From Microvirga lupini (GTDB lineage Bacteria; Pseudomonadota; Alphaproteobacteria; Rhizobiales; Beijerinckiaceae): a stretch of 64,000 nt of DNA. A program made the position numbers and the translations under genes. The notes beneath the pieces were generated by a model. That model did no database searches, was not told the DNA's origin, and saw only the letters and a list, made by a program, of their open reading frames with translations. Position 1 is the stretch's first letter. Each line of letters opens with the position of its first letter. Where the stretch lies: the NCBI RefSeq assembly GCF_014191055.1, contig NZ_JACHWB010000005.1, positions 62,001-126,000 of the forward strand, in the 5' to 3' direction. Positions 19,426 to 30,291 of the stretch are shown piece by piece.

Positions 19426-21186
19426 CTATCGCATTTCGTCGGGTGCCGTAACGCCCAGGATTGCGAGACCAGATGCGAGCACACCCTTCAGGGCATGCAC
19501 GAGAGCGAGCCTCGCCTGTGTTGAATCTTTATCAGTTAGATTAACAAAGCGTAATTGCGGCAAGTCTTTGCCCTTATTCCATAAGCTATGGAAGGCGCTG
19601 GCGAGATCATAGAGGTAAAAAGCCACCCGATGCGGCTCATGTGCTTCCGCCGCCGCCTCGATAACCCTCGGGAACTGGGCGATGCGGTGGATGATGTCCA
19701 TTTCCGCTTCGTCACCCAGAATCGACAGGTCGGCCCTCTCAAGCTGAGCCGCCGAGAAATCCGCGCCCGGGAACGCCTCGGCCGCCTGCCGGAACACGGA
19801 GGCGCAGCGGGCATGGGCGTATTGGACGTAGAAGACCGGGTTGTCCTTGGACTGCTCGACCACCTTGGCGAGGTCGAAATCCAGGGTCGCGTCGTTCTTG
19901 CGGAAGATCATCATGAAGCGGGTGGCGTCCCGGCCCACCTCGTCGACTACCTCGCGCAGGGTCACGAAGTCGCCCGAGCGCTTCGACATCTTCACCGGCT
20001 CGCCGCCGCGCAGCAGCTTCACCAGCTGGCAGAGCTTCACGTCGAGGTCCGCCTGATTGTCGGAAACGGCCTTCACGGCCGCCTGCATGCGCTTCACGTA
20101 GCCGCCGTGGTCCGCACCCCAGACGTCGATCATGGAGGCGAAGCCGCGCTCGAACTTGGAGCGGTGATAGGCGATGTCGGAGGCGAAATAGGTGTAGGAG
20201 CCGTCGGACTTCAGCAGCGGACGGTCCACCTCGTCGCCGAAGGCGGTGGCGCGGAACAGGAGCTGCTCGCGGTCCTCCCAATCCTCGTCCTTCTGCCCCT
20301 TGGGCGGCGGCAGGCGGCCCATATAGACGAGGTCGCGCGAGCGCAGCCCCTCAATCAGCGCCTTGACCTGATCCTCGGCGCCGAGTTGCAGGGAGCGCTC
20401 GGAGAAGAACACGTCGTGGTGGATGTTGAGCACTGCGAGATCGTTGCGGATCATCTCCATCATGGCGTTGATGGACGCCTCGCGCACGAGCGGCAGCCAC
20501 TCTTCTTCCGGTTTGTCGAGCAGGCTCTGGCCATGCTCCTTGGCGAGCAATTCGCCGACGGGCTTCAGGTAATCCCCCGGATAGAGTCCCTCCGGGATCT
20601 CGCCGATTGCCTCACCCAGGGCCTCCTTGTAGCGGAGATAGGCCGAGCGGGCGAGCACATCGACCTGCGCGCCGGCATCGTTGATGTAGTACTCGCGGGT
20701 GACCTTGTAGCCGGCGAAGTCGAGCAGCCCGGCGAGCGCGTCGCCGAACACGGCGCCACGGCAATGGCCCACATGCATGGGGCCGGTCGGGTTCGCCGAG
20801 ACATATTCCACGTTTACGGGGGTGCCCGCCCCCTGGTCGCTCCGGCCGAAGCCGCTGGCGTCGACCACGGCTGCGCGCAGCACCTCGTGCAGCACGTCGG
20901 CGTTCAGGCGGATGTTGATGAACCCGGGGCCGGCGATCTCGACCTTGGTGACGCGTGGATCGTCCTGGAGATCGGCGACGAGCAGCTCGGCCAGGGCACG
21001 CGGGTTCATGCGCGCTTCCTTGGCCAGCACCATGGCGGCGTTCGTGGCGAGGTCGCCATGGGAGGGATCGCGCGGCGGCTCGACCACGACGCGGCTGAAA
21101 TCCAGCTCCGATGGAATCTTCCCCGCCGCGGCCAACCGGCCAAGCGCATCTGCAACCCGCTTTTCGAACAGCCCGAAAATGTTCAT
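19426..21186 (-). CDS. argS: Arginyl-tRNA synthetase
   Basis: This class I synthetase charges tRNA-Arg. The 586-residue protein starts [18 protein letters not shown]. It has the HIGH-type motif as HVGH in [16 protein letters not shown] and the KMSKS-type motif as [12 protein letters not shown]. An N-terminal Add1-like domain and a C-terminal DALR anticodon-binding domain (from about 460) complete it. The frame continues to 21222 but homology begins at the ATG at 21186. The SPOR protein gene follows about 100 bases downstream. Confidence 0.96.
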   Translation of the reverse strand: MNIFGLFEKRVADALGRLAAAGKIPSELDFSRVVVEPPRDPSHGDLATNAAMVLAKEARMNPRALAELLVADLQDDPRVTKVEIAGPGFINIRLNADVLHEVLRAAVVDASGFGRSDQGAGTPVNVEYVSANPTGPMHVGHCRGAVFGDALAGLLDFAGYKVTREYYINDAGAQVDVLARSAYLRYKEALGEAIGEIPEGLYPGDYLKPVGELLAKEHGQSLLDKPEEEWLPLVREASINAMMEMIRNDLAVLNIHHDVFFSERSLQLGAEDQVKALIEGLRSRDLVYMGRLPPPKGQKDEDWEDREQLLFRATAFGDEVDRPLLKSDGSYTYFASDIAYHRSKFERGFASMIDVWGADHGGYVKRMQAAVKAVSDNQADLDVKLCQLVKLLRGGEPVKMSKRSGDFVTLREVVDEVGRDATRFMMIFRKNDATLDFDLAKVVEQSKDNPVFYVQYAHARCASVFRQAAEAFPGADFSAAQLERADLSILGDEAEMDIIHRIAQFPRVIEAAAEAHEPHRVAFYLYDLASAFHSLWNKGKDLPQLRFVNLTDKDSTQARLALVHALKGVLASGLAILGVTAPDEMR

Positions 21187-21243
21187 GGTACTCTTCTCAA
21201 CTGGGCGCAACGGCCCGACCACAGCCGGAAAACGCTTCCTGAG

Positions 21244-21371
21244 CCCTCATCCTGAGGAGGCCGTCAGGCCGTCTCAAGGTCCCGGACATATTGTCCGGGC
21301 GCGAGGGCGTCTCCAGTGCTCGCTGGACCCTCCTTCGAGACGCAGCTTACAGCTGCTCCTCAGGATGAGGG
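21244..21371. repeat. Palindromic repeat, family A copy 2
   Basis: This copy begins CCCTCATCCTGAGGAGG and ends CTCCTCAGGATGAGGG. It carries an extra inner hairpin (CCCGGACA / TGTCCGGG near 21280-21299) that the other copies lack. It fills most of the dgt-argS spacer. Confidence 0.85.
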
Positions 21372-21406
21372 TTGCGTTTCAAGGCTCTAAAATGACTGAG
21401 CCGCGC

Positions 21407-22615
21407 CTAACGCAAGTCCGGCGTCACGTCAAACAGGCGCCGGTGTTCGAGGATCGCATAGCGGTCCGTCATGCCGGCGATGTAGTCCGCAACCCTTCGC
21501 GCCAAGCGGGGCTCGTCCTCCCTCGGCAGGTCGGCTCGCCATTCCTCCGGCATGAGTTCCGGCTCGGCCTTGAAGCGGCGGAACAGGTCCCGGAGCACGT
21601 CGTCGGCCTGGGCCCGGACCCGCATCACGTCCGGGTGGCGATACATGCGGGCATAGAGGAAGCGCTTGATCGAGGCGTCCGCCTCCACCATGGCCTTCGA
21701 GAAGCAGACCATCGTGCTCCCCGCCTGCCGGATGTCGCCCGCGCTCTGCGGCGCCAGGGCCGCGATCCTCTGCTCGCCCTCCCTCACCACATCCTCGACG
21801 AAGCGGGTGATGACACGTCGGGTGAGCTCGTGGATGCGGCGGGACAGGTCGAGATTGGGATAGCGGCTCTCGATCTCGGCCAGGAGCTCGGCGAGGAACG
21901 GCACCTCGCGCAGGTCCTCGATCCGGAACAGCCCGGCCCTCAGGCCATCGTCGATGTCATGGGCATCGTAGGCGATGTCGTCGGCGATGGCCGCGGCTTG
22001 AGCCTCGCCGCCGGCATGGGTGGCGAGTTCCAGGTCCTGCTGGGCGTTGTATTCGAGGATCGCCAGCGGCACGCCTCGGGCGACGTAGCGCAGGGTCGGC
22101 TTTCCTTCGGCATCAAGGAGCGGGCCGTTGTGCTTGACCAAGCCCTCCAGGGTCTCCCAGGTGAGGTTCAGGCCATCGTATTCCGCATAGCGGCGCTCCA
22201 GGCGGGTCACCACCCGCAGGGCCTGGGCATTGTGGTCAAAGCCACCGAAACCCGCCATGCACTCGTCGAGCGTATCCTCGCCCGTATGACCGAAGGGCGT
22301 GTGGCCGAGGTCGTGGGAGAGCGCCAGCGCCTCGGCCAGATCCTCGTCGAGGCCCAGGGAGCGGGCGAGCGCGCGGGCGATCTGGCTCACCTCGATGGTG
22401 TGGGTCAGGCGTGTCCGGAAATGGTCGCCCTCGTGATAGACGAAGACCTGCGTCTTGTGCTTGAGCCGGCGAAAGGCCGAGGAATGGATGATCCGGTCCC
22501 GGTCGCGCTGAAATTCGCTGCGGGTCGGGGACACCGCCTCAGGGAAGAGCCGGCCGCGGCTTCCCCACGGGTTGCAGGCATAAGGGGCTCGCCATCTCTC
22601 GCCAAAGGGCCGCAC
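21407..22615 (-). CDS. dgt: dGTPase-like HD-domain triphosphohydrolase
   Basis: This enzyme hydrolyses deoxynucleoside triphosphates, classically dGTP, to nucleoside and triphosphate. The 402-residue protein has the opening [20 protein letters not shown] and the HD metal site in [13 protein letters not shown] plus [31 protein letters not shown] supplies the last metal ligand. The start is a GTG at 22615; no ATG lies between it and the conserved region. It diverges from erpA across 94 bases. Confidence 0.92.
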   Translation of the reverse strand: MRPFGERWRAPYACNPWGSRGRLFPEAVSPTRSEFQRDRDRIIHSSAFRRLKHKTQVFVYHEGDHFRTRLTHTIEVSQIARALARSLGLDEDLAEALALSHDLGHTPFGHTGEDTLDECMAGFGGFDHNAQALRVVTRLERRYAEYDGLNLTWETLEGLVKHNGPLLDAEGKPTLRYVARGVPLAILEYNAQQDLELATHAGGEAQAAAIADDIAYDAHDIDDGLRAGLFRIEDLREVPFLAELLAEIESRYPNLDLSRRIHELTRRVITRFVEDVVREGEQRIAALAPQSAGDIRQAGSTMVCFSKAMVEADASIKRFLYARMYRHPDVMRVRAQADDVLRDLFRRFKAEPELMPEEWRADLPREDEPRLARRVADYIAGMTDRYAILEHRRLFDVTPDLR

Positions 22616-22709
22616 ACATATCCCCGGGTTGAAGCCTTGTCAGGGCGCACTTACCTTGCTCTTAACACTTAGCGCAAGAATTGCGTCCTTCGATGGACTG
22701 GAAGTGACC

Positions 22710-23036
22710 ATGACCGGTATCACCCTGACTGAGCGCGCGGCCCGCCGCATCAACGAGATCATGGCCTCGGAGCCGGACGGTTCCCACTTGAGAATCAGCG
22801 TCAATGGCGGCGGCTGCTCGGGTTTCCAGTATGCCTTCGACGTGGACCGTACCCGGCAGGACGACGATCTCGTGATCGAAAAGGACGGGGCCAAAGTGGT
22901 CGTGGACGAGGTGTCGATCCAGTACATGGACGGCTCGGTGATCGACTTCGTGGACGACCTGATCGGGCAATCGTTCAAGATCGAGAATCCCCATGCCACC
23001 GCTTCCTGCGGCTGCGGAACCTCGTTCTCGCTGTAA
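22710..23036 (+). CDS. erpA: ErpA/HesB-type iron-sulfur cluster insertion protein
   Basis: The 108-residue A-type carrier delivers iron-sulfur clusters to target enzymes. Its three cluster-binding cysteines are in NGGGCSGFQY and ATASCGCGTSF. The ATG at 22710 starts the homologous region MTGITLTERAARRINEI; a TTG-initiated extension to 22629 would overlap the divergent promoter space. Whether this is ErpA or another A-type protein such as SufA cannot be settled from sequence, as no other isc/suf genes are present. Confidence 0.9.
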   Translation: MTGITLTERAARRINEIMASEPDGSHLRISVNGGGCSGFQYAFDVDRTRQDDDLVIEKDGAKVVVDEVSIQYMDGSVIDFVDDLIGQSFKIENPHATASCGCGTSFSL

Positions 23037-23124
23037 AACCATTACGTAACAGACCGATCTCCCCCAGCGGACATTTATAGGCTAAAGGATGCCGGCTCTG
23101 ATTGGGCCTGCTTTGGGGGATCAC

Positions 23125-25023
23125 ATGCGACTTCGTTACCGCGCGGGCATCTGCGCGCTTGCTCTGATGGCAGGCTCGGCTGCTCTGCAGCTCGAACCGG
23201 CCGTGGTTCGCAACCTGGTCTCCGGTCACGCAGACCGGCACGTCTCCGTCGAGGCGATCCGGGTCCCGCTCTGGAGCGCGGCTTTCGCGCAATCCGCCGA
23301 CAGCTTCAGCCTGGACAATGCGCGCTTCACCTGGGGCGACTTCACCTATGAGGCCAAGCGGATCGACTTTTCGGGTGTGACCGTCTCCCGCAGCGAAATC
23401 GAATCGCTGTTCTCGTCCGCCTCCGAGCCGCTGGCCGACCGCCTGATGCGGGTCGGCGCCAAGCAGGTCACGTCTCCCGAAATCAAGGTGACGCAGAAGA
23501 TCGGCAAGGAGACGCAGACGATCTTCTACAGGAACGTCACCCTGAACGATGTCGTCCAAGGACAGGTCGCAAAGGCCGTTATCGGAACCATGGCGGTCGA
23601 AACGCCCGGCGGGAAGGGCAACCTGCTGTTCAGCTATGGCCGGACCACCATCAGCGATCTTAACACCCCGGCTTTCGTGAGGCTCTACGAGACGAAGGAC
23701 GAGTCCGCCTCCGCGCCGATGACCAGGATCTATAGTGACTTCACGATCGAAAACCTCGACGTGGTCGATAATGCTGAGAACGTTTCGGTGCAGATCGCCC
23801 GGCTGAACGGCCGGGACGTCATGGCCCGGCCGACCAAGGATTCCTGGGGCGGCGCCATGTCGTTCCTGACCGAGATGGGCGGCAAGGAGAACCTGTCGCC
23901 TGAGGAAGAGACCCGCCTCACCACCGCGATGGTCGATATCCTGGGGGCCTTTGACATCGGCTTCATGGAAGCGGCCGACATTCGGATCAAGGCCACGCCT
24001 AAAAAGGCCGCCGCAGCGAAGGACCGGAAATCCAAAGATCAGAATTCACTCGTGGCTGGCCGCATCGACCGGATTGCCTTTACCGGCGGCACGGGAGGCC
24101 AGCCGGCGGAAACCCGCCTGGAAGGGCTGGAGATCGGCGATCAGGACGGTCGCGCGAAAATCGGCACGATCAGCCTGACCGGCTTCTCCTTCACGCCGAT
24201 GCTGAACGGCCTGAAAGCGCTTCAGGGCAAGCGGATCGACGAGCTTGACCAGGAGGCGCTTCGCACGCTCATTCCGACGCTGGGCACCCTGCGCCTGTCG
24301 GGCATCGATGTGGATGTGCCGAACAAGACCGGTGAAAAGAAGACCGACCGGGTGAATTTCTCGCTCAAGGATTTCGAGCTGACGGCGGACAAGCCTCTGA
24401 ACGGCCTTCCCACGAACATCCGGATCGAACAGCGCAACCTCGTCATAACGCTGCCTTCGAACAGCACGGACGATCTTGCCAAGCAACTCACGGCCTTGGG
24501 CTACAAGACGCTCGACTCGTCCTTCCTGGTCGCCGCCACCTGGAACGAGACGGCGAATGAGATTGCCCTCAAGGAGGTGTCCGTTCAGGGGCAGGACATG
24601 GGCAGCCTTTCGCTGACGGGCACCATTGGCAATGTCACCAGGGACCTCTTCAGTGCGGACGAAGCCACAGCCGCTGCCGCGCTGATCGGCGCCAAGGCGA
24701 AATCGGCCGACATCGTGGTCGAGGACAAGGGCCTGCTCGGGCGCTACCTGGCCCAAGCCGCCAAGGATCAGAAGACCACGCCCGAGGCACTGCGGACGAT
24801 CTATGCGAGCGCCGCGCCGTTCGTGGTGTCAGCCATGATGGGCAATTCGGAACAGGCCAGCACCTTGGGCCAGGCCATCGGTCGCTTCATCGCCAAGCCC
24901 GGCAAGCTCACGATCAACGCTCAGCCCAAGAACCCGTCCGGCTTCGGCGTGATGGATGCCATGATGGCGTCCGACCCGAAGGAAGCGCTGGCGAAGCTGA
25001 ACATCTCCGCGAAGGTGGAGTAG
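23125..25023 (+). CDS. Exported protein of unknown function (632 aa)
   Basis: No known family was recognised. The protein starts MRLRYRAGICALALMAGSAA, a clear signal peptide; GGGGA lies four bases before the ATG. The mature part consists of repeating beta-rich stretches such as LSLDN-type, ISDLN-type and LRLSGIDVDVP blocks. It alternates charged and hydrophobic residues and has no membrane helix and no conserved catalytic motif. The long beta-repeat style recalls AsmA-like or DUF945-like periplasmic proteins, but that is only an impression. It follows erpA and ends just before a family A repeat. Confidence 0.75.
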   Translation: MRLRYRAGICALALMAGSAALQLEPAVVRNLVSGHADRHVSVEAIRVPLWSAAFAQSADSFSLDNARFTWGDFTYEAKRIDFSGVTVSRSEIESLFSSASEPLADRLMRVGAKQVTSPEIKVTQKIGKETQTIFYRNVTLNDVVQGQVAKAVIGTMAVETPGGKGNLLFSYGRTTISDLNTPAFVRLYETKDESASAPMTRIYSDFTIENLDVVDNAENVSVQIARLNGRDVMARPTKDSWGGAMSFLTEMGGKENLSPEEETRLTTAMVDILGAFDIGFMEAADIRIKATPKKAAAAKDRKSKDQNSLVAGRIDRIAFTGGTGGQPAETRLEGLEIGDQDGRAKIGTISLTGFSFTPMLNGLKALQGKRIDELDQEALRTLIPTLGTLRLSGIDVDVPNKTGEKKTDRVNFSLKDFELTADKPLNGLPTNIRIEQRNLVITLPSNSTDDLAKQLTALGYKTLDSSFLVAATWNETANEIALKEVSVQGQDMGSLSLTGTIGNVTRDLFSADEATAAAALIGAKAKSADIVVEDKGLLGRYLAQAAKDQKTTPEALRTIYASAAPFVVSAMMGNSEQASTLGQAIGRFIAKPGKLTINAQPKNPSGFGVMDAMMASDPKEALAKLNISAKVE

Positions 25024-25046
25024 GCCGGCTGGCATTCTGACACTCG

Positions 25047-25145
25047 CCTCATCCTGAGGAGCAGCGCAGCTGCGTCAAGGAGGTTCCAGAAAGCACTGGA
25101 TGATCCTTCGAGACGGTCGCTGACGCGACCTCCTCAGGATGAGGG
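25047..25145. repeat. Palindromic repeat, family A copy 3
   Basis: The arms are CCTCATCCTGAGGAGC and CTCCTCAGGATGAGGG. It lies between the convergent ends of the 632-residue exported protein and maeB and could act as a shared terminator. It is the shortest copy. Confidence 0.85.
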
Positions 25146-25166
25146 CTCAGATAACCTTCAACAGTC

Positions 25167-27470
25167 TCAAATCAGCATCGGCTGATCCTGCTCGGCGGCC
25201 TGCGCCTCGACGACCGCGATGGCCGTGAGGTTGACGATGCCGCGGGCCGTCACGGACGGCGTCAGGATATGGGCGGGCTTGGCCGGGCCGATGAGGATCG
25301 GGCCGACGGGCAGCGAATCCGCCAAGATCTTGGTGAACTGGAACGCGATGTTGGCCGCGTCCAGGTTCGGCATGATCAGCACGTTCGCCTCGCCGGTCAG
25401 GCGCGAGTGCGGGTTCACCCGCTCGCGGAGCATCTCGGAGAGGGCCGTGTCCGCCTGCATCTCGCCGTCGACCTCGAGGTCCGGCGCACGCTCGGTGATG
25501 CAGGCCAGCGCCTCGCGCATCTTGAGCGCCGAGCGGCTGTCGGCGGCGCCGAAATCCGAATGCGACAGCAGCGCGATCTTGGGCTCCATGCCGAAGCGGC
25601 GCACATGGCTCGCGCAGGCGATCGTCATGTCGGCGAGCTGCTCGGCGGTCGGGTCGATCTGCACATGCGTGTCGGCCAGAAAGTAGGCGCCCTTCGAGGT
25701 GATGACCAGCGACAGGGCCGCCAGCTCGTTCACGCCGGGAGCGAGCCCGATGATGTCCTTTATGTGCTTGACGCGCGACTGGAAGCGGCCTTCGAGGCCG
25801 CAGATCAGCGCGTCCGCATCCCCTCGCCTCACGGCCAGCGCACCGATCACCGTGGAGTTGGTGCGCACCAGGGTTCGGGCTGCGTCCGGCGTGATGCCCT
25901 TGCGGCCCGCCGCCTCCACGTAGGTGGCGACGTAATCGCGGTAGCGCGGATCGTCCTCCGGGTTCACCAGCTCGAAGTGCCGGCCGATCTCCATGGAGAG
26001 ACCGAAGCGCTTCATGCGGGCTTCGACCACGTTGGGACGGCCGATCAGGATCGGCTTGGCGAGGCCCTCCTCGACGATGACCTGCACGGCCCGCAGCACG
26101 CGCTCGTCCTCGCCCTCGGCGTAGATGACACGCTTCGGGGCAGCCTTCGCCTGCGAGAACAGCGGCTTCATGATGAAGCCGGAGCGGAACACGAAACGGC
26201 CGAGCGACTCGGCATAGGCCTCCAGATCCTCAAGCGGCCGCGTGGCGACGCCGGAATCCATCGCGGCCTTCGCGACGGCGGGCGCGATGCGCAGGATCAG
26301 GCGCGGATCGAACGGGCTCGGGATCAGGGACTTGCGCCCGAAGGGATGCGCCTCGCCGCCATAGGCGCGCGCCACCACTTCGGAAGGCGCCTCGCGGGCA
26401 AGACCCGCGATCGCCTTCACGGCCGCGGCCTTCATCTCCTCGTTGATCGTGGTCGCACCCACATCGAGCGCGCCGCGGAAGATGTAGGGGAAGCACAGGA
26501 CGTTGTTGACCTGGTTCGGATAGTCCGAACGCCCGGTGCAGATCATCGCATCGGGACGGGCAGCCTCGGCCTCTTCCGGCATGATCTCAGGATAGGGATT
26601 GGCGAGCGCCATGATCAGCGGGCGCGGCGCCATCTGGGCCAGCAGCTCGGGCTTGAGAACGCCGCCGGCGGAGAGACCGAGGAACACGTCGGCGTCCGGG
26701 ATCACGTCGGCCAGAGTCCGCGCATCCGTCTTCTGCGCATAGACCGACTTCCAACGGTCCATGAGCTCGTTGCGGCCCTCGTGGACCACGCCCTTGATGT
26801 CCGTGACCCAGATGTTCTCGCGCTTGGCGCCGAGCGACACCAGCAGGTTGAGGCACGCAAGCGCGGCGGCGCCGGCGCCTGAGGTGACAATCTTCACCTC
26901 CTCGATGCGCTTGCCGGCCAATTCCAGCGCGTTCGTCACCGCCGCGCCGACGATGATGGCCGTGCCGTGCTGGTCGTCGTGGAAGACCGGGATGCCCATG
27001 CGGGCCTTCAACCGCTCCTCGACCTCGAAGCATTCCGGCGCCTTGATGTCCTCAAGGTTGATGCCGCCGAACGTGGGCTCGAGGGCTGCGATCACCTCGA
27101 CGAGCTTGTCCACGTTGGTCTCGGCCACCTCGATGTCGAACACGTCGATGCCGGAGAACTTCTTGAACAGGACCGCCTTGCCTTCCATCACGGGCTTGGA
27201 GGCGAGCGGGCCGATATCGCCGAGGCCGAGCACGGCCGTGCCGTTGGAGATCACGGCCACGAGGTTCTGGCGCGACGTGAGATTGGCGGCTTGCGCCGGA
27301 TCGGCCGCGATGGCCTCGCAGGGGGCGGCGACGCCGGGGGAATAGGCCAGCGCCAGGTCGCGCTGGTTGCCGAGGGGCTTGGTCGGCTGGATCTCGAGCT
27401 TACCGGGGCGCGGATGCTGATGGTAGAACATCGCTCCCGATTTCAGATCCTGCGAGATGTTCTCTGCCAT
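25167..27470 (-). CDS. maeB: NADP-dependent malic enzyme with phosphotransacetylase-like domain
   Basis: Malic enzyme decarboxylates malate to pyruvate, yielding NADPH. The 767-residue protein is the large MaeB form. Residues 1 to about 430 form the malic enzyme ([51 protein letters not shown]). About 430-767 is a phosphotransacetylase-like domain ([18 protein letters not shown]), thought to be regulatory. The ATG at 27470 begins [20 protein letters not shown]; an upstream extension is ignored. It is a single gene, with repeats on both sides. Confidence 0.95.
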   Translation of the reverse strand: MAENISQDLKSGAMFYHQHPRPGKLEIQPTKPLGNQRDLALAYSPGVAAPCEAIAADPAQAANLTSRQNLVAVISNGTAVLGLGDIGPLASKPVMEGKAVLFKKFSGIDVFDIEVAETNVDKLVEVIAALEPTFGGINLEDIKAPECFEVEERLKARMGIPVFHDDQHGTAIIVGAAVTNALELAGKRIEEVKIVTSGAGAAALACLNLLVSLGAKRENIWVTDIKGVVHEGRNELMDRWKSVYAQKTDARTLADVIPDADVFLGLSAGGVLKPELLAQMAPRPLIMALANPYPEIMPEEAEAARPDAMICTGRSDYPNQVNNVLCFPYIFRGALDVGATTINEEMKAAAVKAIAGLAREAPSEVVARAYGGEAHPFGRKSLIPSPFDPRLILRIAPAVAKAAMDSGVATRPLEDLEAYAESLGRFVFRSGFIMKPLFSQAKAAPKRVIYAEGEDERVLRAVQVIVEEGLAKPILIGRPNVVEARMKRFGLSMEIGRHFELVNPEDDPRYRDYVATYVEAAGRKGITPDAARTLVRTNSTVIGALAVRRGDADALICGLEGRFQSRVKHIKDIIGLAPGVNELAALSLVITSKGAYFLADTHVQIDPTAEQLADMTIACASHVRRFGMEPKIALLSHSDFGAADSRSALKMREALACITERAPDLEVDGEMQADTALSEMLRERVNPHSRLTGEANVLIMPNLDAANIAFQFTKILADSLPVGPILIGPAKPAHILTPSVTARGIVNLTAIAVVEAQAAEQDQPMLI

Positions 27471-27604
27471 CCCCAACGCTCCTTGCACCAAACGTATGAC
27501 TCAGGACCTTGTGAGCGCCCTGCCCTTCGCCGTCAACGTTCTTCTCTATCGGTTCGGAAAGTCGAGGGGGCGCAAGACAGGATCGCCAATGCTCGTCCCA
27601 CCAC

Positions 27605-27817
27605 GTCATCCCCGGACTTGTTCCGGGAATCCACGCTTTTCCTTTCCGCCTCTTCAGCGTCATCCTGAGGAGCGGACGCAGTCTGCGTCTCGAAGGAGGA
27701 TCCAGAGAGCGCTGGAGCCTCCTTCGAGACGGTCGCTGCGCGACCTCCTCAGGATGAGGGTCGAGGGAGACGAAATGGCCGGAAAACGTGGATGGCCGGC
27801 ACAAGGCCGGCCATGAC
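27605..27817. repeat. Palindromic repeat, family B copy 1, interrupted by family A copy 4
   Basis: The left arm (27605-27635) reads GTCATCCCCGGACTTGTTCC and on to CCACG. The right arm (27786-27817) reads CGTGGATGGCCGGCACAAGG and on to CATGAC. In the other family B copies the arms are about 20 bases apart; here 150 bases separate them, mostly filled by a complete family A element (27660-27760). The 393 bases from 27471 to 27863 contain nothing else I can identify. Confidence 0.75.
27660..27760. repeat. Palindromic repeat, family A copy 4
   Basis: The arms are TCATCCTGAGGAGC and CTCCTCAGGATGAGGG, with inner arms TCTCGAAGGAGGATCC and GGAGCCTCCTTCGAGA. It sits inside a family B element, which implies one was added to the other. 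Confidence 0.85.
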
Positions 27818-27863
27818 GGAAAGGTTCACCCGATGGAGCGACCCGATCGTTTCTGAACGGGTC

Positions 27864-29672
27864 TTACTTCTCCGGCAGGTTCAGCCGGATGTGCAGCTCG
27901 CGCAGCTGCTTGGGCATCACCTCGGAGGGGGCGCCGAGGAGCAGGTCTTCGGCCTTCTGGTTCATGGGGAACAGCGTGATCTCGCGCAGGTTCTGCGCGC
28001 CGCAGAGCAGCATCACGATGCGGTCGACGCCGGCCGCCATGCCGCCGTGGGGCGGTGCGCCGTACTGGAACGCGCGGTACATGCCGCCGAACCGCTCCAT
28101 GACCTCCTTCTCGCCGTAGCCGGCGATCTCGAACGCCTTCACCATCCGGTCGGGACGGTGGTTGCGGATCGAGCCCGAGGCCATCTCGTAGCCGTTGCAG
28201 ACCATGTCGTACTGGAAAGCCGTGATCTTGAGGATCTTGTCCTTGTCGGACGGATCGAGCGCCATGAAGGCGTCGTGGTCGTAATCTGCCATGGAGAACG
28301 GGTTATGCGAGAAGTCGATCTTCTTCTCGTCCTCGTTCCACTCGTATTGCGGGAAGTCGACGATCCAGCAGAACTCGTAGCGGTCCTTGTCGATGAGGCC
28401 GAGCTCGTCGCCGATACGGGTGCGCGCCTTGCCGGCAAGCGACGCAGCCTTGTCCTCAGAGCCTGCCGAGAAGAACACCGCATCGCCCGCCTTGATACCG
28501 GCCTTCTCGCGGATGGCGGCCTGGGCGGCTTCCGGGATGAACTTGGCAATGGGGCCTTTGCCGGTGATCTGGCCGCCCTCTTCCTCGAACACGATGTAGC
28601 CGAGGCCCGGCGCGCCTTCCGTGCGGGCCCAGTCGTTGAGCTTGTCGAAGAAGGAGCGCGGCTGCGAGGCAGCACCCGTCGCGGGAATCGCACGCACGAC
28701 GCCGCCCGACTTGATCACGTTCTTGAACGCGTTGAAGGTCACGTCCTCGCGGGTGAACACCTCGGACACGTCGGCGATGATGAGCGGGTTGCGCAGGTCC
28801 GGCTTGTCGTTGCCGTATTTCAGCATGGACTCGAAATACGGGATGCGCGGGAACGTCTCCGTCACCGGCTTGCCGTCCGCGAATTCCTTGAAGGTGTCGC
28901 GGATCACCGGCTCCATGGTCTGGAACACGTCTTCCTGGGTGACGAAGCTCATCTCCACGTCGAGCTGGTAGAACTCGCCCGGCAGGCGGTCGGCGCGCGG
29001 GTCCTCGTCGCGGAAGCAGGGGGCGAGCTGGAAGTACCGGTCGAAGCCGGAGATCATGATCAGCTGCTTGAACTGCTGCGGGGCCTGCGGCAGCGCATAG
29101 AACTTGCCGGGATGGATGCGCGACGGCACCAGGAAGTCGCGCGCGCCCTCAGGGCTGGAGGCGGTCAGGATCGGCGTCGTGAACTCGAAGAAGCCGCTCT
29201 GCTGCATGCGGGAGCGCAAGCTGTTGATGATCGCGCCGCGCTTCATGATGTTGGCGTGCAGCTTCTCGCGGCGCAGGTCGAGATACCGATAGGTAAGACG
29301 GGTCTCCTCCGGGTAGTCCTGGTCGCCGAAGACCGGCATCGGCAGCTCGGCCGCTGGACCCAGGACCTCGATATCGGTGATGTAGACCTCGATCATGCCG
29401 GTGGGCAGCTCGGCGTTCTCGGTGCCGGCCGGGCGCTTGCGCACCTTGCCGTCCACCCGGATCACCCATTCGGACCGGGCCGTCTCGGCCATCTTGAAGG
29501 CCGGGGAATCGGGATCGATCACGCATTGCGTCATGCCGTAATGATCGCGCAGGTCGATGAACAGCACGCCGCCATGGTCGCGGATGCGGTGGCACCAGCC
29601 GGACAGGCGGGCGACCCCGCCGACATCGGATTCGCGGAGCGCGCCGCAGGTGTGGGAACGGTAACGGTGCAT
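27864..29672 (-). CDS. aspS: Aspartyl-tRNA synthetase
   Basis: This class II synthetase charges tRNA-Asp. The 602-residue protein starts [18 protein letters not shown]. It has the N-terminal OB-fold anticodon-binding domain ([20 protein letters not shown]), motif 2 around [13 protein letters not shown], and the bacterial GAD insertion in the middle. Motif 3 lies in [17 protein letters not shown]. Another in-frame ATG at 29684 adds four residues. Neither start has a clear ribosome site. Confidence 0.95.
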   Translation of the reverse strand: MHRYRSHTCGALRESDVGGVARLSGWCHRIRDHGGVLFIDLRDHYGMTQCVIDPDSPAFKMAETARSEWVIRVDGKVRKRPAGTENAELPTGMIEVYITDIEVLGPAAELPMPVFGDQDYPEETRLTYRYLDLRREKLHANIMKRGAIINSLRSRMQQSGFFEFTTPILTASSPEGARDFLVPSRIHPGKFYALPQAPQQFKQLIMISGFDRYFQLAPCFRDEDPRADRLPGEFYQLDVEMSFVTQEDVFQTMEPVIRDTFKEFADGKPVTETFPRIPYFESMLKYGNDKPDLRNPLIIADVSEVFTREDVTFNAFKNVIKSGGVVRAIPATGAASQPRSFFDKLNDWARTEGAPGLGYIVFEEEGGQITGKGPIAKFIPEAAQAAIREKAGIKAGDAVFFSAGSEDKAASLAGKARTRIGDELGLIDKDRYEFCWIVDFPQYEWNEDEKKIDFSHNPFSMADYDHDAFMALDPSDKDKILKITAFQYDMVCNGYEMASGSIRNHRPDRMVKAFEIAGYGEKEVMERFGGMYRAFQYGAPPHGGMAAGVDRIVMLLCGAQNLREITLFPMNQKAEDLLLGAPSEVMPKQLRELHIRLNLPEK

Positions 29673-30258
29673 GGAGGCGGACATGGACAAAAGCCTGCTG
29701 GTTCGGTTTGAGGCGCAACATCCATGGGAGGCCGGGGAAGTCAAGGCGGAAGGCTGAAATCGAGCCTGTGCGGGAGCGCTCCCTCCCCTGATCGGGGTGG
29801 CGGCTGTGGGCTTTGTCCTGGCTCGTCTCGGGCTGCTTTAAGGGAAGCGCGGGAGGCAAGGCGGCTTCGCTGCACTCCGGTGGAGCGGGCGAAGGATCGG
29901 GTCGGGACGGGAGTTCCGCCCGGACGGGAAGCACCTTGGCCTTCCGCGCACGGCTTTTCGACCCTGAGCCTCGCGCTCCGGCGGGATCAGGGACGGCACC
30001 CTCAGACCCGCTTCACGGCGCCTCTCGTGCGCAGCCCTTGATGAAGATCCTCGGGCTGGCGAGGCTTGGAAGGCGTGCGCATGGCCCTGCCCGAACAGCC
30101 GCCATGAACCTCATCCTCCACTCAGGGCCCTGGCATACGGGACCAGCGTCTTGTCCCGCAGCGGCCAGAACCGCATCCCGCCTCCACAACCGACGCCTCG
30201 GGCGCGTCCCCGTGAGACAGGACACCCAAGATATGGCTCAGCTTAGGAGAATTGTCAA
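29673..30258. other. 586 bases with no recognised gene
   Basis: Both strands have only short, unconvincing frames. On the minus strand, just downstream of the LexA-type box at 30259, two tiny overlapping frames stand out. The first (30111-30176, 21 codons, MRFWPLRDKTLVPYARALSG) has GGAGG upstream. The second (30013-30114, 33 codons) overlaps it by ATGA. Neither resembles a protein I know. A plus-strand frame (29813-30268) has no supporting features. Confidence 0.4.
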
Positions 30259-30273
30259 GAACAAATAGTGAAC
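30234..30273 (-). promoter_or_regulatory. LexA-type SOS box next to a possible -35 element
   Basis: GAAC-N7-GAAC (30259-30273, GAACAAATAGTGAAC), read on the minus strand as GTTC-N7-GTTC, fits the alphaproteobacterial LexA consensus exactly and has the usual AT-rich spacer. Immediately downstream on the minus strand is TTGACA, with a TATCTT after only 14 bases. No annotated gene starts here, so the target, if any, would be a short minus-strand transcript. One or two such matches are expected by chance in 64 kb. Confidence 0.4.
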
Positions 30274-30291
30274 ATTAGATTCTTTAATTTA

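Noticed and set aside
19588-21255. A 555-codon plus-strand frame opposite argS
   Set aside because: It is an antisense shadow; argS has all synthetase motifs in its own frame.
25269-29711. Long plus-strand frames opposite maeB and aspS
   Set aside because: Both are antisense to confident genes and rich in Arg/His/Gly without motifs.
29813-30268. A 151-codon plus-strand frame in the gene-free stretch
   Set aside because: It has no ribosome site, a Gly/Ala/Arg-rich random-looking product, and a start unrelated to any promoter.
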